From NCBI GenBank assembly GCA_029379385.1, contig CM055606.1, forward strand, positions 1,612,001-1,676,000: DNA of 64,000 nt. Direction: 5' to 3'. The stretch's first letter is position 1; every line of letters begins with the position of its first letter. The DNA comes from Quillaja saponaria. Taxonomy: Eukaryota; Streptophyta; Magnoliopsida; Fabales; Quillajaceae. The notes beneath the pieces were generated by a model. It was not told the origin of the DNA. It searched no databases and was given only the letters and a program-made list of their open reading frames with translations. This document shows, one piece after another, positions 36,099 through 47,952 of the stretch. Made by a program: the position numbers and the translations under genes.

Positions 36099-38248
36099 AT
36101 GGTTACCAACCTAATAGTGAGCTTCTTTTCATTCTCCTTCTTTCTCCCAATCCTTCTAGCCATATTATCATCTGTGCCACCCACAATCTCAAGCAATGGG
36201 TTCTCTATAGGAGAAACCACTGTTAGAGATCTCCAACTTGCATTCAAGTATAACAGACTCACGTCGAGGAAGCTTGTTGAGTTCTATCTGGAAGAAATCC
36301 AGAGACTCAACCCAGTTCTTCATGGGATTACGGAGGTGAATCCAGATGCACTAGATTTGGCTGATAAAGCTGATCAAGAACGTAAAACTAAAGCACCTGA
36401 GTCTCTATCTAGGCTGCATGGCATTCCTATTGTTCTCAAGGATAACATTGCAACCAAGGATAAGATGAATTCCACAGCTGGCTCGTTTGCACTTCTCGGT
36501 TCAGTTGTGCCACGGGATGCTGGTGTGGTGTTCAGGTTGAGAAAAGCTGGAGCTATCATTTTGGGGAGGGCCAGCATGACTGAGTGGTCTTTTTTCAGGT
36601 CGAGCACTGCACCCTTAGGTTGGAGTCCTAGGGGTGGACAAGGCAAGGTAATCACCAGATTTTTGAGTAATATTTTGATTATATGGTTATGCATCAAACA
36701 AGTATAATCTCATTTAAATTCTCTCCTTTTTTCAAGGCTATCTCGGATTGGCCATTATTGTGAATCAGAATGTATGTAACAAACAATACGGATAATCTCT
36801 AGAGTAAACAAGAGATCTAGTAAAGTGTTAATGTGCAACAAAATATTCTTCAAAGTTAACAGTTTGCACCTTGCAGAATCCTTACACATTGGGTAATCCA
36901 TGCGGGTCTAGCAGTGGATCAGCAATATCAGTCGCAGCAAATATGGCAGCACTGTCATTGGGTGTTGAGACTGATGACTCCATTTTATGTCCATCCAGTA
37001 AGAACTCAGTTGTGGGCATCAAACCAACAGTTGGTCTCACAAGTAGAGCAGGGGTAGTCGCAGTTTCTCCAAGACAAGACACAGTTGGGTAAGTTAAATA
37101 TACGTATACATCTGGTCTCACTAAGCTTACTTCCATTCTGGTTGGAAACCATTTCGACCAAGTTTCAGAGTAATAACATTTCATTCTTTAGTGTTTAACT
37201 GACAAGGAAATGTCTCCTCGTTTGTCATTTGTGTTGGATGGAACAGACCAATTTGCAGGACAGTATCAGATGCAGCTTACGTTCTTGATGCCATTGCAGG
37301 TGTTGACATCCATGATCATGCTACAATTGAAGCATCTAAGTACATCCCAAAAGGTGGGTATGCACAATTTCTAAGAATTGACGGGCTAAGAGGAAAGAGA
37401 TTAGGCGTAGTGAGAGATTTCGACAACCTTCTTTATCTTACCCCAGGCAGTGAAATTGCTTCCAAGGAGACTTTCCGGCAACATCTAAACACATTAAGGT
37501 AATAACGATCACATTGCACATTTCAATTACTAGTCCAAATAAATTGTTTTTATTCTAAAATAATCATCTTCTTTCTGAAAATTCAGGCAAAGAGGTGCAG
37601 TCCTGGTGGATAATTTGAAATTAGATAACATCACTGAATTATATTTCACTGATTATGGTGAACAAGTTGCATTGAGAGCTGAATTCAAATTATCCTTGAA
37701 TGCCTACCTAAAAGAGTTAATTGCCTCCCCTGTGCGATCCTTGGCGGATGTAATAGAATTCAACAAGAAGAACCCAGTATTGGTTAGTACCCTATGCCCA
37801 GAAGACCCTCTTCATATCCATACATGTGTTCAAGCCTCATGGTCCAATGCATAAATATCACTAACCCTAAATGTAATTGCAATTACAGGAAAAGATTGAG
37901 TATGGCCAAGACATCATGTTGCAAGCCCAAGCAACAAATGGAATTGGAAAAACAGAGAAGGCAGCGCTGGAAAAGTTAGAAAGATTGACCAAAAATGGGT
38001 TTGTGCAGTTTATGAATAAGAATAAGCTAGATGCATTGGTGACTCCAGGTGACATTACAGCTAGAATCCTTGCAATTGGGGGTTTCCCTGGAATAAGTGT
38101 CCCTGCAGGATATAGCAAAGATGGGCCATTTGGTATTTGCTTTGGAGGATTAAAGGGTTCGGAGCCGAAGCTTATCGAGATCGCCTATGGCTTTGAGCAA
38201 GCCACTAAGATGAGAAAGCCTCCTCCATATAAAAAATTGAAGCTTTAG
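36099..38248 (+). CDS. Amidase D: secreted amidase-signature hydrolase, intact
   Basis: Five exons (36099-36647, 36877-37088, 37247-37498, 37587-37782, 37889-38248) with GT..AG borders join in frame to 522 residues, normal for plant amidases of the At4g34880 type. Residues 1 to about 32 are a hydrophobic signal peptide. Amidase-signature enzymes cleave amide bonds with a Lys-cisSer-Ser triad. Here these are K114 in GIPIVLKDN, S195 in CGSSSGS and S218 in ETDDSI. The residue before the nucleophile is Asp (D217), where I expect Gly in this family. That could weaken the oxyanion hole, so catalysis is not assured. The C-terminal FGGLKGSEPKLIEIAYGFEQATK motif is complete. The ATG at 36099 was chosen because it matches the start in copies B and E and follows the TATA box. 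The substrate is unknown. Confidence 0.92.
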
Positions 38249-38348
38249 AACAAGCCCAAATTTCACATTAATTGAGACTTCTAGCAATGATTTAAGAGCA
38301 TTTTTGTCACAATAAGAATACGAAATTGATCAAGTAGTGTAATATGAA
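38249..38348 (+). other. Amidase D 3' region
   Basis: Shared amidase tail after the TAG stop. It ends where the BSD scrap begins. Confidence 0.5.
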
Positions 38349-38765
38349 TCATGTAAACTCTTGCATCAGTGCAGGAGAACAAATGTTCCAAGACAAACAA
38401 AATACACTTGATGATGCTTTTGATTTATCATTTTTCTTGAAAATGCAAATTAGCATCTGAATCTGTATTATCAGGTAGAGAAATTCCAACCAAGTCAACG
38501 CCATATTCCTCGCAAACAACACGATCTCCTCGGTCACCCCAACCACACCGTCAAGCTTGTACTCTTCCAAATGCTTCTCTTCCTCAGTCTTGTTACCAGA
38601 AAGCTTCTAGATCCCGCTTCTAAGTTTCCCACCAATCTCAGCAAAATCGCTTCGAATTCCTGAAACAATCGCTTCATCGGACTGTTTGGAACGGACTTCT
38701 CGCCTAATTGGTCGGACGGTTTGGCAGGATTAGAATCTGAGATCTGAGTTTGCGCATTCGCTGTG
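38349..38765 (-). pseudogene. BSD-domain protein gene fragment
   Basis: The minus strand holds an N-terminal linker similar to 13862-14059 (LSGNK). Without a gap it goes on to LEEYKLDGVVGVTEE and FARNMALTWLEF, which resemble the BSD domain start in plant BSD proteins (GVTEEV.AFARN...TWLDFPL). A frame change after TWLEF then gives LPDNTDSDANLHF, the expected acidic continuation, in another frame. Internal deletions remove the segment after LSGNK and a few residues before TWLEF. It cannot encode a working protein. BSD-domain proteins occur near transcription and cell-signalling functions, but the role of the parent gene is not known. Confidence 0.65.
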
Positions 38766-40400
38766 CAGTAAATGAAAATATTTTGGAACTAACAAAAATT
38801 CTAGAATTCAATTCATCCTAAATAAATTTTAATTAAAATTTTATGTTAAAAAATATTAATTCACAATAATTCAATTCATTTTATTTTTAATTTTTAATTT
38901 TATTTAAAATTTTATGTTTAAAAATATTAATTCACAATAATTCAATTTATTTTATTTTAATTTTTAATTTTAATTTGAATTAGTATGACTGGTAAAGAAT
39001 TTAATTAAATTTGATCATTAAGACAAATATACCCTTAATTTTTCTCTTTTTCTACCCTCAACTTTCACTCAAAATATATGCTTTCTTCTACACCATTTCT
39101 CCTATCTCTTCTCTTCCTCCTCTATCTCTCATTTCTTTTTTCCCTCTCAATCTATAATATTTTTTTCTCTCTCTCCATCCACCGGCACATTGAGGTACCT
39201 ACAAATTACTTGCTAAATTTTTATTTTCTCACTTAGTCAACATGGTTCTAGGCCTCCAATTTGATATTCAATCCATTATTATGAGTTTAGGCCTATCTTT
39301 TATTTGGGAGCTTTCAAAATTAGCTATTTAAGCCTTGGATAAGGAAAATATATTTTATGAGTGCCAGGGTAATGTTGTAAAAATATTAAATTGAATTGAA
39401 TTCTATTAATTATAATTGTATTTCAAACTATAAATTTTAGTTTAATTTATTTACATTCTATTAGTTTTATGTTTTGTTTCAAACATAAAAAAAATTATTT
39501 AAATTGAAATCAACTGAATTTAATTGAAGTGAATTAAATTAAATTCTCTTATAAATTTGTTCCAAACTCACCCTAAAAGTTTTGGTTTTAAGAGTGAGAA
39601 ATAACAATAGTGATGAGAGATAGTCTTTTTCAACTTAAATTATTAAAATAATTTGTGATGCTTTAATCTAATATCTAACTTTTAATATTAATTAGGTCGG
39701 GTCGTGATTCATGAATGAATAAATCGGGTTGAATTATATACAATCTAATTTTTTGTTTTAACTCATAAATTTAGTTAAGTTTTATTACATTTGTTCACTT
39801 GATATATTTTAATAAATCAAACAACTCTATATAATAAAATAAAAGAATGAATAATATCAAGAGTTAAAAAATCAGACAAAATGGAAAACAAAAGTAATTT
39901 AGAATAATATTCATGGCATCATCCGTGAAAATAAGCACACGTGTGACAGATCTGATTCCTTATGACTTAGGCCTTCTGCACGTCCTCATATCTTTTCTAA
40001 AGGGTACCATATCTTTTCTCTACATGTTAAATAAAGGTAAATTAATATGCAAGACATATTAAAATTATAAAATTTGATTTAAGAAATTTGAATAGCATGC
40101 CAAAATTAAGTCAACTATATCAAAAGCTTAAAATAGTATCACGAGGAATTTAAAAAAATAAACTATGTTGTGAACATTTAGTAACACTAAATCAATTATA
40201 AAAAAGAAGGTTAATTAACATACAAGACATACTAAAATTATAAAATTCGAATATGCAAGACATACTAAAATTATAAAATTTGTATATCATGGCAAAAATA
40301 AGTCAACTGTGTCAAAAGCTTAAATTACGAGGAATAAAAAAATAAAAAAAAACTTTATTGTGAAACATTTAGTAGCACTAAATCAATCAAAAACAAGTAA
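38766..40400. other. AT-rich spacer, end of block D
   Basis: No gene seen. 39.75-39.91 kb matches 14.32-14.50 kb. 39.95-40.15 kb matches 11.81-11.96 and 33.04-33.24 kb. A tandem echo lies at 40.20-40.38 kb. Confidence 0.5.
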
Positions 40401-41444
40401 CACTACAAGAAAACATGTAATCAGAGACAATCAATATCCGTCTCTGATAATACCAAAATCCGTCTCTATTAGTAATCAGAGACGAAACTCCGTCTCAACA
40501 GGCATTGTCGCTGAAACTTATCAAAGACAGCCGTTTTCGACTCTGATAATTAATGTTTTCAGAGACCGATGTAGAGAAGGAATTCTCTGTCTCTAATAAG
40601 TGTTAATTATTTTAAAATTCTTCCGTGTCTAATAGCCACTGCCATGTGGCAACAATATCAGAGACGGCATAGTCGTCTCAATTGTGGAAGATATCCATCT
40701 CTGAAAGATAATCTTTTGAGATGGAGATATGTCTCTATAACTGTAAAATCATACATTTTACAAACTAAAATATTTGCAAACATATAACATTAACCTAGAA
40801 CTCAAAATTGACAATATTATCTTAAACGTCTCATTAGCATTGATCCAAAATAAAAATATCACAACAATATCCAAAACATCTCCTAACATAAACTTAAGTT
40901 TCAAAACATAGTCAAAGTTAAAATACAAAACAAGAAGTCAATTCTTCAACTTTCAACAATCATGGCTCACTGAAATTTGTGTCATTTTGATCGGGATTAG
41001 AGTCATTTTGCCGGCTAGCCGATGTAGATACATGTTCCTGAAATTAAAGAACATACACCAATTATTATTATCATAATTCAATCATACGAAAAATAAGATG
41101 AGTAACAAGAAATCTCAATTTTCATATATATATATATATGCAAATGATCTATTTTACTTCATCAATATATACAAAGTCTTAATTGGAAATTAATTAAATT
41201 AAACTTACATAATATAATCACTACAAATTCTTAAACAAAACATACAGTTTCAAGATAATTAAGTCTAAAACTAAGTTCAATATATAAATCCTATCATTCC
41301 GTATGTTAATCCAAAATAGTTATCTAATGGCAAAACTAAGTCATGTATAAAAAACAAGCAATAACTTATAGTATAATGAGTAAGTACTTTATCTTTAGAC
41401 ATAGAAAAAAATACTTAAACAACAAAATGAATATAAAATACGTG

Positions 41445-42125
41445 TCATGAAAGACTTACAGTAAAATCTGGAGGAAGTACAATGCCTACAAGTTGAAGTC
41501 TATTCTCAATATCTTGTTTCATTTTTAGTGTAGCTTCCGCTATCATTTTACTCATAAACTCCTTCATAGTAAGATTCACATCCATTTCTTGTGGCGTAGC
41601 TGTGGATGTGATTGAACATGCACTATGCTGAGTAGAATGTGCATCCATACTATTACCGAACTCGTAGATGTATCCCTTTCTCGAACCACCGGAAGCTTTC
41701 AACCATATTTCTTTATCCAAGGCTTTCGGCACCTGTGATGAATTATTGTCGTTGGAGTACTTCTCTTGGACCTCTTGATCATATTTTTCCTACAATCAAT
41801 TAGATGAAAATATTATTATGTTATAATTAATAACGGTATATAACTCATCACAATTGAATAAAAACTTCTAAGTACTTTCTACATACCCTCGTAGTTTTTG
41901 ATCGATCATCAAGATACTAACCATCCTTGTCCTTATGCAGCTTATCAAACACCTCAGTCTCTGAAATTGGCCTTCCTAACTCAACTTCCTACGCGATTAT
42001 ATATTTGGAGATTTAATAAAATATGAAAACATAAATATTAAGAGAAGAAAAACTAGTATTTACCATTTTTCGCTTGTAGTCACCAGCATTAATAGATCCT
42101 CCACGACTGCGTACTAGCCCCAAAT
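41445..42125 (-). pseudogene. Degraded Transposase_24-type (PF03004-like) gene of the CACTA element
   Basis: On the minus strand exon-like pieces occur in the order expected for the plant En/Spm-associated family. They are RSRGGSINAGDYKRKM (about 42.06-42.12 kb), LGRPISETEVFDKLHKDKDG (about 41.93-41.99 kb), YDQEVQEKY (about 41.77-41.79 kb), and LDKEIWLKASGGSRKGYIYEFG (within 41445-41732). A TAG interrupts the second piece right after KDKDG. The last piece is open for 95 codons. The gene is broken and its function in the element is not established. Confidence 0.7.
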
Positions 42126-42510
42126 AAATTATTTTCACTATACCTAAAAAGTCTACGAACAATAAAGTAACTAAATGTAGACATAAAAAGAAAATCTCAT
42201 GCTCCTACATGTAGCTCATGCAAACACACAAATAAATTATTTTCACTAGACCTAAAAAGTCTACTAACAATAAAGTACCTACATGTAGACATAAAAAGGA
42301 AATCCCATGCTCCTACAACAACTCACGCAAACACACACAAATGAATTATTATCACTAGACCTAAAAAGTCTACTAACAATAAAGTAATTAGATATAGACA
42401 TAAAAAGGAAAAAGTCTACTACCAATAAAGTAACTAGATATCCCATGCTCCTACAACAACTCACGCAAACACACACAAATGAACTATTTTCACTAGGACT
42501 TAAAAAGGTT
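42115..42510. repeat. Tandem repeat inside the CACTA element
   Basis: Three to four copies of a unit of roughly 110 bp, containing TTTTCACTAGACCTAAAAAG and CTCATGCTCCTACA, with small deletions. The 105-codon minus-strand frame across it is a repeat artefact. Confidence 0.75.
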
Positions 42511-44100
42511 AGATATAAGAGAGGTATTAGTGGGATTCGATAGGATAAGATTGCATAGTTAGGATTAGTTACAAAAGTTGGGTGAAAACAGGCCATATAA
42601 AGAGGCTTGTAAACTCGTAAAAGGCATAAAAAAAATCCTATTTGATAAATACAACTTTTGGTTGCTCTGTAACAGAGCTATGTTTTATGTTTCATCTTCT
42701 TTCATCTATAGATTTCAAGTATAACTCCAAATTTCAAGAGTCATGTGCATCTTATGAACACGCACTTAGCACCTATTACATGCAAAAATATATTTCTTGG
42801 TAGATGTACAACTCTAGAAGGCAGAGAATTAGTTAGACTATTAAACAAATTGACAGGGGCATAAGATAAACAAATACATTTTAAACAAGATGATCAGCTT
42901 TAGATGACAGAATGAGTACATGAGATAACTAGAGTAATTAAGAATTCCATCTCCAATTACCATGCAAGTGCCAACAAGTACAAGAATAAGGAGGGCATTC
43001 TTCTTAGATAACAAATGACCTTTCACGGAATATAGTACGGCTATATGTTGTTAGCTTTTCATCAGTACGATGTTGGTTAGGGATGGTGTTGGGATATGCC
43101 TGGAGGAAGTAGTGGCGTCGGCTAACACACAAAACAAAGCTGCTACAAGGCTAAAAAATTAAGCAGCCAATAACTGACATACAGAGAAGAAAAAAAACAT
43201 AACCGATCAATGGAGATGGAGAGGACCGACCAGAGCAGAGCATGGAAGTGGAATAAAATAACTATAGAGGCGGTGGAGGATAAAAAAAAATCAAGAAGCA
43301 ATCTAACAATAAAGTAGAAGCAAAATCAGGGAGCCTACTAAAACATAATTCATTAACCATCATTACTAAGAATAGTTAGGGTTTTAGTTTTCATAGTTCT
43401 ACTGAATCCCATTAACCAAAGTCACTCATCTTTTACATATTAACAACACCTATCAAACACAGAACAAAATATGGAATAGAAAATATTTCAAAATAAAAAA
43501 AATATAATAAACCAACAAATTACATAAGAAATTAATACCTGAGATGAGGGCACACAACTTTGAAGAGTTTTTTGAACTAACACCTCACTCACCTGTTCTC
43601 CAACACCGAGTGACTGCATCGTTTATTATAAAAAAAAAATAATAAAAAAAAATGACAAGAAGAAGACAGTCAAGCCATGAACCCAAGGAAAAAAAAAAAA
43701 AAAAAAAAGGAAAACTAGTCAACAACAAGCTATGGAGCTAGAGAGAGAAGGCTTACAAAGAGAGCAAGGGGAGAAAAATGTTAAGAAGATGGAACCTAGC
43801 AAGAAAGGTTGAGCCGCAAAGGGATTTCAAAGACAAGAGTGAAAGAGTAAAGTTAGCAAATAGAAAAAAGGAAGGTTAAAGTTAGCTGACAAAAAAGACA
43901 AGAAAGAGGAAGGTATATAGTTATATGGCAGGAAAGTTTTTTTTTTTAAAAAATAATTTTATATTTTAATAACATCAAAGACGGATACATTATTTGAGAC
44001 AGATCTAGATTATAGAGACGGACAATAAAAAATTTCAAAGGCAGAATTTCCGTTTCGGATACAAATTAAAATTTTATTATATTTTAGGAGATGAATGTAC
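42511..44100. other. CACTA internal non-coding DNA
   Basis: No gene recognised. A-rich stretches lie near 43.63-43.71 kb. The last 150 bp carry the subterminal GTCTCT repeats. Confidence 0.5.
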
Positions 44101-44443
44101 TTTCCGTCTCTCCTTCCGTCTCTGATAATGACTTTCAGAGAGGGAACACGTACCGTCTCTAATCCCCTATTTTCTTGTAGTGTATATTAACATACAAGAA
44201 TGTATGGACCATAAGCAATATTTTTTTATTATTATAGTATGTTAGAACTCTTACAATCTCATTATTGAAATCAATTAATTGATAATAAAATGAGATGTCC
44301 ATTAACTCATATGTAATATGAAGATTCACTGTATTAAAAATGCGGGAAATTAATATTGATTCTCTCCAAATATTCATACATACATGATTTCTTGATTCTC
44401 TGCAAATATATATCACTGACCCATTAATGAAATTGCAATTGCA

Positions 44444-44590
44444 GGAAAAGATTGAGTATGGCCAAGACATCACGTTCCAGCTCAAGCAACAAATGGAATT
44501 GGAAAAGCAGAGAAGGTACCGCTGGTAGGATTGAAGGGCTCTAGAGTCAAGCTAATTTAATTGGCATATGGCTTTGAGCAAGCTAGTAAG
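44444..44590 (+). pseudogene. Amidase last-exon scrap (block E left end)
   Basis: The intron 4 end and start of exon 5 are present (GGAAAAGATTGAGTATGGCC), followed by an internal deletion to the GGATTGAAGGGCTC and GGCTTTGAGCAAGC parts. It corresponds to 17704-17812 in block C. Confidence 0.8.
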
Positions 44591-44629
44591 GACTAGTTTG
44601 GTAGATAAAAATAATTTTTATGAATTGCA

Positions 44630-46963
44630 ATGAGAATGTAATTATGTGAAATATATAAAATGGCCATTCATTTTTATTGTTTGCTAACATAAGGAGAGAA
44701 TTAATATTATATTCTATTTATTAATTTGATATTAATTTTTAGATATGAAATGATATAATTTTAAAAAATAACAAAAAATTCCTAAACAAGTAAAGTATTA
44801 AAAATATAAATAATTTATGAAATTTATATATTTTTAGTTTTTATTAATTTATTTTAAAATTTTATATAATTAGTTAATTAATTATTTTATTATTTATATA
44901 TTTATTTTATATTTACTAATATTAATATTTTAGTTAATATTACTTAACTAATTTATTTATAATTATATTGTTATTATTATTATTATTATTTAATGTAATA
45001 TGAAGGGTATTTTTGTCATTTCACTAAACTAAATATATTTATTATCTAGTTATTTATTTTATAGTATTATTATTATTTTATTTATCTACAACTTTATATT
45101 GAATTATTTATTTGATATAATATAAGGATATTTTTGTTATTTAATTGAATTGAACTGATTTCTTGGAAGTAGGAATAAGGAATCCCACCTTATGTGGAAT
45201 TGTAAATTTATACTTCTATGAAATAAAATAGCATGATTGAAATGAGCAATCAAGATTAAATACGTATCAAACTAAATAATGTCATTTTTATGGTATTATG
45301 TATGGAATGGAATGTTCATTCCTACATAACAAACTAGCCCTAACCTTAGAAAGCCTTCATCACTAATTAACAATTTGAAGCTTTAGAACAAGCTTCATGG
45401 TTGTATTAATTGAGACTTCTAGCAATGAAATAAGAGCAAGCTTCATGGTTGTATTAATTGAGACTTCTAGCAATGAAATAAGATCACTGTTGTCACCCAA
45501 TGAAGGTAAAGAAATTGATCAACAAATAATTTGAAATTGATCTACAATGTAATATGAATAATTTGAAATTGATCAACAATATGAACAATTTTGTCTCTCA
45601 CAAATTAGTTTGTGAGACTAATGAACATGCCAGGTGCCATTGATGAAACTAAGGTACTAGATTTTCTATTTCTTAGTATCTGTTCCAACTTCTTAAAGTA
45701 TCAAAGTTGCATGAAGTTATTTCTTGGCCAACTCACCTTTTTGTTTCTTAATTTTTAATTTTTATTTTATCTCCACCACTAAAATAAGAAGGCATAAATT
45801 ATTTATTTGTATTAATTTAAATTCTCATCATCATTGGTATGAGAATGTGATTATGTGAAATATATAGAATGACCATTCATTTTTATTATTTGCTAACATC
45901 AGGAGATAATTAATTATATTACATTCTATTTATTAATTTGATATTAATTTTTAGATATGAAATGATATAATTTTAAAAAATAACAAAAAATTCCTAAACA
46001 AGTAAAGTATTAAAAATATAAAATAATTTATGAAATTTATATATTTTTTAGTTTTTATTAATTTGTTTTAAAATTTTATATAATTAGTTAATTAGTTAAT
46101 TAGTTAATTAGTTAATTTTATTATTTACTAATATTTAGTTTTTAGTTAATATTACTTAACTAATTTATTTATTATTATATTATTTTTATTATTTAATGTA
46201 ATATGAAGGGTATTTTTTTCATTTGACTAAACTAAATATATTTATTATTTAGTTATTTATTTTATAGTATTATTATTATTTTATTTATCTACAACTTTAT
46301 ATTGAATTATTTATTTGATATAATATAAAGATATTTTTGTCATTGAACTGATTTCATGGAAGTAAGAATAAGGAATCTCACCTTATGTGGACTTGAGAAT
46401 TTATATTTCTATGAAATAAAATAGCCGGATTGAAATGAGCAATTGAGACTAAAATGTACCAAACAAAATAATGTCATTTTCATGGCATCATGTGTGGAAT
46501 GGAATGTCCATTCCTACATAACAAACTAACCCTAACCTTAGAAAGCCTTCATCACTAATTAACAATTTGAAGATTTAGAACAAGCTTCATGGTTGTATTA
46601 ATTGAGACTTCTAGCAATTAAATAAGAGCATTGTTGTCACCCAATTAAGGTAAAGAAATTGATCTACAATGTTATATGAATAATTTGAAATTGATCAACA
46701 ATATGAACAATTTTGTCTCTCACAAATTAGTTTGTGAGACTAATGAACATGTCAGGTGCCATTGATGAAACTAAGGTACTAGATTTTCTATTTCTTAGTA
46801 TCTGTTCCAACTTCTTAAAGTATCGAAGTTGCACGAAGTTATTTCTTGGCCAACTCACCTTTTTGTTTCTTAATTTTTTATTTATTTTTATTTTATCTCA
46901 ACCACTAAAATAAGAAGGCATAAATTATTTATTTGTATTAATTTAAATTCTCATAATCATTGG
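44630..46963 (+). repeat. Tandem duplication of about 1.2 kb in block E
   Basis: Unit 1 (44630-45838) and unit 2 (45839-46963) align along their length. Each contains AT-rich spacer, the end of the amidase coding region (CAATTTGAAG(C/A)TTTAGAACAAGC) and its 3' tail (45.37-45.75 and 46.56-46.87 kb). Unit 1 also has a 47-bp direct repeat at 45391 and 45438. Block C has one copy. Confidence 0.8.
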
Positions 46964-47094
46964 TGATGAAATTTTTTTTTTTCCTCATACCATTATTTGG
47001 ATCCCCACTTCCATGGATTTAGTTATTTTTTTATTAATTTTTATCTTTTAATACATATATATATTAAATTATGAAATAAAATATAATTGAAATA

Positions 47095-47290
47095 TTATTA
47101 TGAACTTGGTACGGTCATTGAAAATTTTTGGTTCCACCTGGTGCCAGTTGTAATAACCCTGATATGTGCTGATGAACAGATTCAAGTTTCTTTTAAAAAA
47201 GTTAAATCCGTCCTTAACAATCTAAGGATAAAGATTCCAGAAGAATTTCAGGTTAGTTTGGATCATGTTAACATGATCAATGCAATCCTT
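47095..47290 (+). other. Exon-like segment shared with 18.96-19.14 kb
   Basis: One frame reads FKKVKSVLNNLRIKIPEEFQ followed by CAG/GTTAGT, a good splice donor. I do not recognise it. The upstream part is open too but ends in the AT-rich repeat. It could be a captured exon. Confidence 0.35.
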
Positions 47291-47699
47291 TTTTTTTTTC
47301 TTTTTTTTTCTTTCTTCGGGTACTTGTATCAAGGCAAGTCAATTAAAAAGCACGAGCTTTGCTTTTTTGTCATATATTACTACTCTAAATTTTAGGAATT
47401 TCTTTTGTTGCTTGTATGAAAAGAAAGAGAATAAAATAATAACCTCATTTCTCCTCTTGGAATTTATTAAAACGACCAAATGAAGGAAACTTAGCTAGTC
47501 TTCTTAAAAAACAAAGTTTTAAGTCTTCTCTCAGATCAGCCTATACTAGTTAGTTGACATTTAAAAGGTGAGATTTGGTTTATTGTAGGATATTCCTTCA
47601 TATTCGGGTGTTAGCAGAGTTTTAGAATGAAAGTCACATGATTAGGAAAACGATACTAATTTTGGTTGACTTTAGTTTTATTTTATTTGAACTTTCTAA

Positions 47700-47765
47700 A
47701 TATCATGTAATTGTCGTATTAATTGAGACTTCTAGCAATGAAATATGAGCATTGTTGTACTAACA
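47700..47765 (+). repeat. Orphan amidase 3' tail, short
   Basis: GTATTAATTGAGACTTCTAGC and GCATTGTTGTAC match the shared tail. Amidase E begins 190 bp later. Confidence 0.55.
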
Positions 47766-47895
47766 AGTTTTTTGTTTATTGAATTATTATAATTATTTAG
47801 GAGAGAGAGTAGGTTAGAGTAGAGTGTCAGGCATTATTTGTCTAGGAAATCAGTTTCACCTTGCAAAGGATAAATCAGCCATCTTTTCAGTGAGC

Positions 47896-47902
47896 TATAA
47901 AA
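47896..47902 (+). promoter_or_regulatory. TATA box of amidase E
   Basis: TATAAAA lies 57 bp before the ATG. Confidence 0.65.
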
Positions 47903-47952
47903 CAATAAGCACGCCATATGTTTGTGAATGTATCTGAACCATAATTGTAATC

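Larger units (their letters stand above)
40401..44182 (-). mobile_element. CACTA (En/Spm) transposon, non-autonomous, about 3.78 kb
   Basis: The ends are CACTACAAGAAAA and TTTTCTTGTAGTG, the perfect inverted termini typical of CACTA elements. Both subterminal regions are full of short repeats of CCGTCTCTGATAAT and its complement, as expected for transposase binding sites. Flanks are TAA and TAT, so no clean 3-bp target duplication is seen. The inside has only a degraded Transposase_24-type gene on the minus strand and no TNPD-like transposase domain. It interrupts amidase-derived spacer DNA of blocks D/E. Confidence 0.88.

Noticed and set aside
42279..42596. 105-codon minus-strand open frame in the CACTA element
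   Set aside because: It repeats FVCVCVSCCRSMG because it lies over a tandem DNA repeat; no protein family fits.
47087..47395. 102-residue membrane protein
   Set aside because: The hydrophobic end comes from a poly(T) run after a donor-like site; only the central exon-like segment deserves attention.
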